Assembly: GCA_964539045.1 (NCBI GenBank)
Contig: CAZIHW010000145.1
Location: 1-6,476, forward strand
Length of the DNA: 6,476 nt
Reading direction: 5' to 3'
Origin: UBA1227 sp964539045
GTDB lineage: Bacteria > Bacillota > Clostridia > Oscillospirales > Acutalibacteraceae
In this document: piece after piece, positions 1-5,819 of the stretch
How positions within the stretch are numbered: the stretch's first letter is position 1
How the letters are laid out: every line of letters starts with the position of its first letter
Position numbers and translations under genes: made by a program
Notes under the pieces: model-generated
What the model saw: only the letters and a program-made list of their open reading frames with translations
Told to the model about the DNA's origin: nothing
Databases searched by the model: none

Positions 1-659
1 GCTGTTTTTAAAGACTCTTCCAGAAGCTCCTCATGAGTCTGTTCACAATATGCAATTTCATCTATGAGTCTTTTCGGCGCACCGAGGTATTTCAGTCTGC
101 TTCTGTCTTTGTTTGGACGCAGTTTATTTGAAAGCAGATATTCTTCTTTAATCTCATCCATGTCTCTTCCGAGAGCGGTCTCTATAAGGGCAGCCGCAAT
201 TCCGGTGCGATCCTTTCCCTCAGTGCAGTGGAATAAAAATGTTTTTCCGTCATCCATAAGCTTGAAAATTTCGCTGAATGCATCGCAATCTATCATTTCG
301 GTATATGAATCCCACTTATTTTTTGAGAGTTTCTTGATTCTCTCACCACGCAAAACGGAAATTCTTAATTTGGCAAGTGATGTGACTACTATATATTTGA
401 AATCTTTTCCGTCAAAGCATTCCGCATGTATATATTTGCAACCGGGCGGTATATAGTCCGGCGCCTGCTTCACTTCTTCGCTGCATCTTAAATCTACTAT
501 GGCATCAAGACCGAGCGAGTCCAGCAGCTTTTTGTCCCGGCGATTTAATCCGCTGAGTCTTGAGGAGCGATATATTTTTCCGGATTTTATACGCCTGTCT
601 TCAGGGCAATTCAGTCCGCCGAGGTCTCTGAAATTCGTAAATGTCGATTTCTTTGTCAT
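1..659 (-). CDS. Protein tyrosine phosphatase (NFRDLGG family), 3' end cut by window
   Basis: The minus strand reads open from an ATG at 659 to the window edge: 219 full codons plus two bases, with no stop, so the C-terminus is missing. The family (Y_phosphatase3-like, including mycobacterial PtpB) removes phosphate from phosphotyrosine and sometimes from phosphoserine/threonine or phosphoinositides. The diagnostic N-terminal motif NFRDLGGL is at residues 9-16, YRSSRLSGL at 30-38 and DLRCSEE at 56-62. The P-loop HCTEGKDRTG is at 144-153, with C145 the predicted nucleophile and R151 the phosphate-binding arginine, so the active site is intact. No signal peptide or membrane segment is visible, so it is probably cytoplasmic. 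The start is supported by AAAGGA (669-674) nine bases upstream. Family members are usually about 240-280 residues, so only a short tail should be missing. The gene is divergent from the oxidoreductase; its substrate is unknown. Confidence 0.9.
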   Translation of the reverse strand, partial: MTKKSTFTNFRDLGGLNCPEDRRIKSGKIYRSSRLSGLNRRDKKLLDSLGLDAIVDLRCSEEVKQAPDYIPPGCKYIHAECFDGKDFKYIVVTSLAKLRISVLRGERIKKLSKNKWDSYTEMIDCDAFSEIFKLMDDGKTFLFHCTEGKDRTGIAAALIETALGRDMDEIKEEYLLSNKLRPNKDRSRLKYLGAPKRLIDEIAYCEQTHEELLEESLKT

Positions 660-675
660 GATGAACGTTCCTTTC

Positions 676-733
676 GGCTCCGGCTCCGGGTCAGCTTGAC
701 GGGGCGGGCTCAAATTTGCGCCGCCGGGCTCAA
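676..733 (-). repeat. GC-rich patch with iterated GGCTC in the phosphatase leader
   Basis: This stretch is much richer in G and C than the AT-rich sequence beside it. It carries GGCTC four times (676-680, 682-686, 707-711, 727-731), and the longer word CGGGCTCAA twice (705-713 and 725-733, 20 bp apart). If the predicted minus-strand promoter is right, all of it is transcribed as the roughly 90-nt leader of the phosphatase mRNA, reading as repeated GAGCC. A short GGCGG/CCGCC pairing (703-707 with 721-725) is possible but weak. The function is unknown; it could be a protein-binding array, an mRNA structure or simply a fragment of a dispersed repeat. Confidence 0.5.
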
Positions 734-756
734 GTTAATTAAAAGCTTACGGAAGT

Positions 757-786
757 AGTATATATTAAAATAAGTACACAAGGCAA
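757..786 (-). promoter_or_regulatory. Candidate sigma-A promoter for the phosphatase gene
   Basis: On the minus strand a -35 element TTGCCT (781-786) and a -10 element TATACT (757-762) are separated by 18 bp, in an AT-rich surrounding. Transcription would start near 750 and give a leader of about 90 nt before the ATG at 659. It lies back to back with the plus-strand promoter at 795-823, so the two could influence each other. This is a match by eye only. Confidence 0.5.
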
Positions 787-794
787 GTCGATTG

Positions 795-823
795 TTGTAA
801 ATACAAAATCCTTATGTTAAAAT
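795..823 (+). promoter_or_regulatory. Candidate sigma-A promoter for the FAD oxidoreductase gene
   Basis: TTGTAA (795-800) and TAAAAT (818-823) are spaced by exactly 17 bp. Transcription would begin near 830, about 42 nt before the chosen start codon at 872. That makes the upstream in-frame ATG at 833 an unlikely start, because it would lie at the very 5' end of the mRNA without a ribosome binding site. Confidence 0.6.
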
Positions 824-871
824 TTACTTGGTTTGTTTTTGGATCTAATAATATTAAGAGGTGATAATTGC

Positions 872-2215
872 ATGGGAAAGAAAATTATAGTTGCCGGAGC
901 GGGTCACGGTGGTATCACAGCTGCAGCACAGCTTGCAAAGGCAGGATTTGATGTAACGGTTTATGAACGCGGAAAAAAGGGCGAGCTCGGATACGATTGG
1001 ACGGATATATTCGATCCGAAGGCTCTCGACCTTGTAGGCTGTCCACGCCCGGAAGAGGGTAAGTGGGAATGGAAAATAGATATGACATTCTTCGGACCTA
1101 CAACTAAAGATGAACATAAAATCCGTCAGCGGGTTCCGAATGATCCAAATGAGATGGAAATAAAAATGGAACGCAGAGATATATACGATCTGCTTATTAA
1201 TTTTGCTGAAGGTAACGGTGTAAAGTTTGAGTATGAAGTAAATATCGAGGGTCCTGTTATGTGCGGTGACAGGGTTGTAGGTATTAAGACAAATAAGGGT
1301 GAGTTCCTCGGAGATATGGTTATAGATGCTGCAGGTGCAGAATCTCCGATACGTACCAACCTGCCGAAGTGTCTCGGAATTCAACAACATCCCGTTTGGG
1401 GAGAGAAGTTCTATGTGTATCGCGCATTCTATGACCTTCCCGTTGATCCCGCTACGGTAGAGGATAAGTACAAGGTAATGCTTCTCCCCGATAAGGGCAA
1501 AATCGGAATCGGCTGGATTGCAACAGAGGAAAATTTCTCTGATCTTCTTATCGGACGCATGGATCCGTTTGATCTGGAAGAGGCAAATGCAACCGCAGAA
1601 AAGTACAGAAAGACCAATCCCCAGCTTGGCACAAAGCTTCTTCGCGGAGGTCAATTTACTCTTATCCCCGTACGTCAGCCTCTTTCAATACTTGTTGCTG
1701 ACGGCTATGCCGCTATCGGCGATTCAGCCTTCATGACTGTTCCGATCATAGGCTCGGGAATCGGAAATGCCATAAAGAATTCCAAGATCCTTGCAGAGAC
1801 AATTATAAACGACGATACGCATACATATTCAGCAGAGACATTGTGGCCGTATCAAGTTCAATATTATAAGAAGATGGGTGCCGGAATAGCACCTCTTGCA
1901 GCTGTAAAGCTTCTTCTTACACGAGTTACCGAGGACCAGCTTGATTATGCTATAAATGCAGGTATTCTTACTCATTACGAGATGACGATTACGGCTAATC
2001 ACACAAGTCTTTGGAAATTCCTCCACTTTGATCCTAATCTTCCTAAGAGAGGACTTGCTCTTATTCAGGATTTGGATCTCACCAAGAAGGGTGTCCGTGT
2101 AGTGCGTGATGTTGCCGAGGTTATGCTTGTATGCTCTCTCATGCCTAAGCATTACAGCAGATTTGCGGTGCAAAAATGGGCTCGTGCCTACGACAGAATT
2201 TTCGTAAGGAAGTAA
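872..2215 (+). CDS. FAD-dependent oxidoreductase, geranylgeranyl reductase/FixC-like
   Basis: A 447-residue flavoprotein of the fold shared by geranylgeranyl reductases, FixC-type dehydrogenases and p-hydroxybenzoate hydroxylase-like enzymes. The N-terminal Rossmann dinucleotide-binding motif is GAGHGG (residues 9-14), followed by an acidic residue (E32) that should bind the ribose of FAD. A DAAGAES stretch (152-158) sits where the family has its middle FAD contact. The second FAD motif is GDSA (283-286) followed by GSGIGNA (294-300). The C-terminal 150 residues are the less conserved, basic part, ending in a lysine/arginine-rich tail that could favour membrane contact. The start at 872 is chosen because AGAGGTGA (857-864 region) lies seven bases upstream and GxGxxG then begins at residue 9, as is usual; the alternative ATG at 833 adds 13 residues. 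The gene appears monocistronic, with its own promoter and terminator. The substrate and redox partner are not recognisable. Confidence 0.87.
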   Translation: MGKKIIVAGAGHGGITAAAQLAKAGFDVTVYERGKKGELGYDWTDIFDPKALDLVGCPRPEEGKWEWKIDMTFFGPTTKDEHKIRQRVPNDPNEMEIKMERRDIYDLLINFAEGNGVKFEYEVNIEGPVMCGDRVVGIKTNKGEFLGDMVIDAAGAESPIRTNLPKCLGIQQHPVWGEKFYVYRAFYDLPVDPATVEDKYKVMLLPDKGKIGIGWIATEENFSDLLIGRMDPFDLEEANATAEKYRKTNPQLGTKLLRGGQFTLIPVRQPLSILVADGYAAIGDSAFMTVPIIGSGIGNAIKNSKILAETIINDDTHTYSAETLWPYQVQYYKKMGAGIAPLAAVKLLLTRVTEDQLDYAINAGILTHYEMTITANHTSLWKFLHFDPNLPKRGLALIQDLDLTKKGVRVVRDVAEVMLVCSLMPKHYSRFAVQKWARAYDRIFVRK

Positions 2216-2221
2216 TTTTAA

Positions 2222-2267
2222 CGGGATTGAACCAAAATTTTATGAGGTTCAATCCCGCTTTTTGTTT
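2222..2267 (+). terminator. Rho-independent terminator of the FAD oxidoreductase gene
   Basis: A perfect 12-bp stem (CGGGATTGAACC at 2222-2233 with its complement at 2246-2257), a 12-nt loop and a T-rich tail (TTTTTGTTT at 2259-2267) begin six bases after the oxidoreductase stop codon. It should separate that gene from the downstream gltX operon. Confidence 0.92.
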
Positions 2268-2289
2268 GTATATGAGTTTTTGCATAAAT

Positions 2290-2323
2290 TTTTGACCCGG
2301 ACACAGTCGTTTGGGGGTCAAAA
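2290..2323. repeat. Inverted repeat TTTTGACCC / GGGTCAAAA directly upstream of the gltX promoter
   Basis: Two perfect 9-bp arms (2290-2298 and 2315-2323) flank a 16-nt spacer. The right arm ends three bases before the -35 element of the gltX promoter. Neither strand has a convincing T-tract after the hairpin, so it does not look like a second terminator. It could be an operator or activator site for a dimeric regulator, or a copy of a dispersed intergenic element. The sequence alone does not decide. Confidence 0.6.
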
Positions 2324-2326
2324 TTA

Positions 2327-2355
2327 TTTACAAAGTTTAGCTTATTAGGTATAAT
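2327..2355 (+). promoter_or_regulatory. Strong sigma-A promoter of the gltX-glnS-metY operon
   Basis: TTTACA (2327-2332) and a perfect TATAAT (2350-2355) are 17 bp apart, close to the sigma-A consensus. Transcription would start near 2362, giving a leader of about 67 nt. That leader is too short for a T-box riboswitch and I see no T-box consensus in it, so control by uncharged tRNA through that mechanism is not indicated. Confidence 0.82.
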
Positions 2356-2416
2356 ATTTATTTAAATAATACAGAATGTTGTGTTTAGAATATTGTGCTG
2401 TTTTCAGCTTATTAGG
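2339..2416 (+). repeat. 11-nt direct repeat AGCTTATTAGG in the gltX control region
   Basis: AGCTTATTAGG occurs exactly at 2339-2349 and again at 2406-2416. The first copy fills the promoter spacer up to the -10 element. The second ends in the AGGAG ribosome binding site of gltX (2414-2418, ten bases before the ATG). The placement over both the promoter and the translation start is suggestive of a regulatory role, but coincidence or a small duplication is also possible. Confidence 0.5.
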
Positions 2417-2428
2417 AGAGATAAATAA

Positions 2429-4087
2429 ATGGATTGTGAAAAGCTTGCTCAGCTTTTGTTCCCGGAAACAAATGAAACGCCTGATTTTTATGAAAATAAG
2501 TACCCGGAGAGAGGACTGAAGGAGGGCGCCAGGGTAACCAGATTTGCCCCGAGCCCTACGGGTTATCTCCACATCGGCGGACTTTTTGCCGCTTTGATAG
2601 CAAAGCTTACTGCGGATGTATCAGGGGGTCAATTCTATCTCAGAATTGAGGATACTGACAAAAAACGTGAAGTTGAAGACGGCGTCAGCGGAATTGTAAA
2701 GGGACTTGCCGACTTTGGCATAGATGTTACGGAGGGCGTAACCGGATTCGGAACAGAGGCCGGAAACTACGGTCCGTATACCCAATCAAAGCGAGCCGGC
2801 ATTTATCATTGCTTCGCAAAGGATCTTGTCAGAAAGGGCTTGGCCTATCCATGCTTTTGTACAGCTGATGAATTGGAACAACTCAGGGAGAGTCAGGAGG
2901 CTGATGGCCTTACACCCGGTTACTACGGTAAATTCGCAAGATGCAGGGACTTAACCCTAGAAGAGATAGATAAGAAGATAAAAGACGGAGTGCCTTATGT
3001 ACTTCGTTTAAGAAGTCCCGGAAAAGAGGACGGCAAAATTGTTTTCGAAGATCTCATAAAGGGAAAGATTGAGATGCCGGAGAATGTCACTGATGTTGTC
3101 CTTCTCAAGGCTGATGGAATACCGACATACCACTTTGCACACTGTGTGGACGATCATTTGATGAGAACTACGCATGTTGTAAGGGGAGACGAGTGGATTT
3201 CATCGGTACCGGTACACATACAACTCTTTAAGGCGTGTGGATTTAAGGTGCCGAAGTATGCTCACATAGCACCTATAATGAAGCTTGATGACGGAAACAA
3301 GCGCAAGCTCTCAAAACGTAAGGATCCGGAGGCTGCTGTTGAGTTCTATGCACAGGAGGGCTTCCCTAAAGAATCGGTATTGGAATATTTACTGACTCTT
3401 GCAAACTCAAATTTTGAAGAGTGGAGAAGAGCAAATAAGAATGTATCTTATGATGCATTCCCGTTCAATATAAAGAAGATGAGCGTCTCCGGTGCACTGT
3501 TTGATTTGGCAAAACTGAATGACATCTCTAAGAATGTTATATCCGTTATGCCTGCCGATGTCGTTTTGTCAAAGACGGAGGATTGGGCACGTCTCTACAA
3601 TCAGGATTTTTATAATATCATAGTTGCAGACAGGGCAAAGGCAAGGGCCATACTAAATATAGACCGTGAAAATCCGAAACCTCGAAAGGATATATCAAGG
3701 TGGTCTGATGTGCCCGGGTACGTACAATATTTTTACAACGAGCTTTATATACCGGACCTCAGTACATTGCCTGAGAATATATCAAAAACCGATGCGGTTG
3801 AGATTCTGAAAAAGTATAAGGATGTCTGGGATATATCAGATGAAAAAGATGTCTGGTTCCAAAAGATAAAGGATATATGCGAGCCTCTGGGCTTCACGCC
3901 GAATGTAAAAGAGTATAAGGCAAATCCTGATGCATATAAGGGACATGTAGGCGATGTATCCACTGTCATAAGGGTGGCTGTTACAAGCCGTACCAACACT
4001 CCCGATCTTCATGCTATATTTGCGGTTCTGGGGGAGGCAGAGGTCAACTCAAGACTGGATTCAGCCATCACCGAATGGGAGAGTTGA
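2429..4087 (+). CDS. gltX: Glutamate--tRNA ligase
   Basis: Class I synthetase that activates glutamate with ATP and charges tRNA-Glu in the cytoplasm. The Rossmann catalytic start RFAPSPTGYLHIGG is at residues 38-51; HIGG (48-51) is the normal GluRS form of the HIGH signature. RIEDTD follows shortly after. C142, C144 and C172 form a CxC...C group at the place where many GluRSs bind zinc; a fourth ligand is not obvious. GDEWISSVPVH is the usual tRNA/glutamate-site helix region, and KLSKR (293-297) is the KMSKS loop. The C-terminal 200 or so residues are the helical anticodon-binding part. At 552 residues it is longer than the Escherichia coli enzyme, with 33 extra residues before the HIGG motif; such an extension is, as I recall, usual in clostridial GluRSs. 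The start has AGGAG at 2414-2418. It heads a probable operon with glnS, 34 bp downstream. Confidence 0.96.
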   Translation: MDCEKLAQLLFPETNETPDFYENKYPERGLKEGARVTRFAPSPTGYLHIGGLFAALIAKLTADVSGGQFYLRIEDTDKKREVEDGVSGIVKGLADFGIDVTEGVTGFGTEAGNYGPYTQSKRAGIYHCFAKDLVRKGLAYPCFCTADELEQLRESQEADGLTPGYYGKFARCRDLTLEEIDKKIKDGVPYVLRLRSPGKEDGKIVFEDLIKGKIEMPENVTDVVLLKADGIPTYHFAHCVDDHLMRTTHVVRGDEWISSVPVHIQLFKACGFKVPKYAHIAPIMKLDDGNKRKLSKRKDPEAAVEFYAQEGFPKESVLEYLLTLANSNFEEWRRANKNVSYDAFPFNIKKMSVSGALFDLAKLNDISKNVISVMPADVVLSKTEDWARLYNQDFYNIIVADRAKARAILNIDRENPKPRKDISRWSDVPGYVQYFYNELYIPDLSTLPENISKTDAVEILKKYKDVWDISDEKDVWFQKIKDICEPLGFTPNVKEYKANPDAYKGHVGDVSTVIRVAVTSRTNTPDLHAIFAVLGEAEVNSRLDSAITEWES

Positions 4088-4117
4088 TTAAGGAAGAGAT
4101 TTGATTAAGGAAGATAT
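4084..4117 (+). repeat. 17-bp tandem duplication doubling the glnS ribosome binding site
   Basis: Two adjacent units, 4084-4100 and 4101-4117, match at 16 of 17 positions (only the 15th base differs, G versus T). Each contains TTGATTAAGGAAGA. The gltX stop codon TGA (4085-4087) lies in the first unit, so the duplication starts at the gene end and carries a Shine-Dalgarno core AAGGA twice (4090-4094 and 4107-4111). The first core is six bases from a TTG at 4101. The second is ten bases from the ATG at 4122 and only four from the ATG at 4116. Confidence 0.9.
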
Positions 4118-4121
4118 GAAT

Positions 4122-4151
4122 ATGGAAGAAAAGAAAATGGAAGAAAAAAAG
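4122..4151 (+). repeat. 15-bp tandem duplication encoding MEEKK-MEEKK at the glnS start
   Basis: Units 4122-4136 and 4137-4151 match at 13 of 15 positions and both translate as MEEKK. The unit begins with ATG, so the start codon itself is present twice in frame. The A-rich sequence is prone to slippage, which could explain its origin. Confidence 0.85.
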
Positions 4152-5789
4152 ATTTCTAACTTTATATATGACTTTATCGATAAAGATTTGGAAAGCGGAG
4201 CATACAGCAGGGTGCAGACCAGATTCCCGCCTGAGCCTAACGGGTATCTCCATGTGGGACATGCGAAGGCGATTTGTATAAACTGGTCTACGGCTAAAAA
4301 GTACGACGGTATTTTCAATCTCAGATTAGATGATACAAATCCGGGTAAAGAGGATGTTGAGTATGCTGAGTCAATAAGAGAGGATATAGAGTGGCTTATC
4401 GGTGAGAAACTCCATGGATCACTCTACGCATCAGACTATTTTGACTTTATGTATGAATGTGCATTGAAGCTTATAAAAAAAGGCAAGGCCTTTGTGTGCG
4501 ACCTCTCCCCGGAGGAGATGAGGGAGTACAGAGGAACACTTACCGAGCCCGGAAAGAACAGCCCGTACAGAGACAGAAGTCCGGAAGAAAATCTGGAACT
4601 TTTTGAGCGCATGGCAAAGGGAGAATTCCCGGACGGCACAAGGGTTCTTCGCGCTAAAATAGATATGAGTTCACCCAATATAAACATGAGAGATCCTGTT
4701 ATATACAGAATCGCTCATATGCATCACTACAGACAGGGAGACAAGTGGTGTGTCTATCCTATGTATGACTTTGCTCATCCTCTCGAGGATGCAAAGGAGG
4801 GGGTTACACATTCACTCTGCTCACTTGAATTTGAAAATCACAGACCGCTTTATGATTGGGTTCTCAAAGAGTGCGAGATAGTTGATCCGCCGAGGCAGAT
4901 CGAGTTTGCGCGACTGAATCTGAACTATTGCGTGACTTCCAAGAGGCGTTCGCTCTACCTTGTAAACAACGGTTATGTCGACGGTTGGGACGATCCCAGA
5001 ATGGTCACGATCTCCGGAATGCGCAGAAGGGGTTTCCCTGCAGCTGCTATAAGAGATTTTTGCGATAGAATAGGCGTATCAAAGGCTTATTCCATTGTAG
5101 ACTTCGGTTTGCTCGAGGCATGTGTAAGGGACAACCTGAATGCCAATGCACCGAGGGCCATGGCTGTCCTGAGACCGCTTAAGGTTATTATTGAAAACTA
5201 TCCTGAGGGTCAGACGGAGGAACTCGAGATAGAGCTTCATCCGGACAGACCTGAGCTCGGAACGAGGAAGGTTACTTTCGGAAGAGAGATATATGTTGAA
5301 CAGGATGATTTCATGGCAGAGCCCGTGAAGAAGTATTTCAGACTTTTCCCGGGTAATGAGGTAAGACTTAAGGGTGCTTACTTTATCACATGTAATTCTT
5401 ATGATGTGGACGAGAGTGGCAATGTAACCTGTCTCCATTGCACTTATGACCCCGCTTCGAAGGGCGGAGAGTCCCCCGACGGACGTAAGGTAAGGGGTAC
5501 TATCCACTGGGTAAGCGCTGTAGACTCCACTCCTGTTGAGGTGAGACTCTATGACAGGCTTTTCAATGTTGAAAATCCATCTGATGATTCGCACGAACTT
5601 AAAGACTATCTGAATCCGAACTCACTTGAGATACTGGATGCTGCTCTTCTCGAGGGCGGCTTTAAGGATTTGAAGCCCGGGGACACATTCCAGTTCATGA
5701 GAAAAGGCTATTACACTGTTGATAAGTATTCAAACGCAGATCATATAATCTTTAATCGTACGGTTGATTTGAATTCAAGCTGGAAATAA
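4122..5789 (+). CDS. glnS: Glutamine--tRNA ligase
   Basis: Class I synthetase that charges tRNA-Gln directly with glutamine, avoiding the Glu-tRNA-Gln amidotransferase route. With the start at 4122 it has 555 residues, about the same as the E. coli enzyme, to which it aligns along its full length by eye. RFPPEPNGYLHVGH (34-47) contains the HIGH signature HVGH (44-47), then LRLDDTNP. HSLCSLEFENHRPLYDWVL and DGWDDPRM are characteristic GlnRS blocks. The KMSKS loop reads VTSKR (271-275), where E. coli has VMSKR. From about residue 340 the NANAPRAMAVL block opens the two beta-barrel anticodon-binding domains, ending with FNRTVDL. In-frame alternatives are TTG 4101 (562 residues), ATG 4116 and ATG 4137 (550 residues). 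4122 is preferred for its ten-base distance to AAGGA. Transcribed with gltX upstream and metY downstream. Confidence 0.95.
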   Translation: MEEKKMEEKKISNFIYDFIDKDLESGAYSRVQTRFPPEPNGYLHVGHAKAICINWSTAKKYDGIFNLRLDDTNPGKEDVEYAESIREDIEWLIGEKLHGSLYASDYFDFMYECALKLIKKGKAFVCDLSPEEMREYRGTLTEPGKNSPYRDRSPEENLELFERMAKGEFPDGTRVLRAKIDMSSPNINMRDPVIYRIAHMHHYRQGDKWCVYPMYDFAHPLEDAKEGVTHSLCSLEFENHRPLYDWVLKECEIVDPPRQIEFARLNLNYCVTSKRRSLYLVNNGYVDGWDDPRMVTISGMRRRGFPAAAIRDFCDRIGVSKAYSIVDFGLLEACVRDNLNANAPRAMAVLRPLKVIIENYPEGQTEELEIELHPDRPELGTRKVTFGREIYVEQDDFMAEPVKKYFRLFPGNEVRLKGAYFITCNSYDVDESGNVTCLHCTYDPASKGGESPDGRKVRGTIHWVSAVDSTPVEVRLYDRLFNVENPSDDSHELKDYLNPNSLEILDAALLEGGFKDLKPGDTFQFMRKGYYTVDKYSNADHIIFNRTVDLNSSWK

Positions 5790-5819
5790 GTTTAAAGACA
5801 TTTTCGAGGGGGAATACCG

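Noticed and set aside
64..699. Two plus-strand open frames (64-456 and 499-699) that could be read as small hypothetical genes.
   Set aside because: They overlap the minus-strand phosphatase, which has clear motifs in its own frame; the plus-strand peptides are serine-rich antisense shadows without a ribosome binding site or a recognisable domain.
833..871. An N-terminal extension of the FAD oxidoreductase starting at ATG 833.
   Set aside because: There is no ribosome binding site, it falls at the predicted transcription start, and it would push the GxGxxG motif away from its normal N-terminal place; ATG 872 has a good Shine-Dalgarno sequence.
854..1654. A 266-codon minus-strand open frame opposite the FAD oxidoreductase.
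   Set aside because: It lies within the oxidoreductase gene, shows no family motif, and is rich in Cys/Ile as expected for an antisense shadow.
2362..2428. A T-box or other riboswitch in the gltX leader.
   Set aside because: The leader is only about 67 nt, contains no T-box consensus and no antiterminator/terminator pair.
2429..2530. The N-terminal extension of GluRS as a possible extra domain or fusion.
   Set aside because: It is only 33 residues longer than the E. coli N-terminus and, as far as I recall, such extensions are usual in clostridial GluRSs.
5079..5594. A 171-codon minus-strand open frame opposite the end of glnS.
   Set aside because: glnS is well conserved throughout this stretch, and the opposite frame has no motif or start signal.
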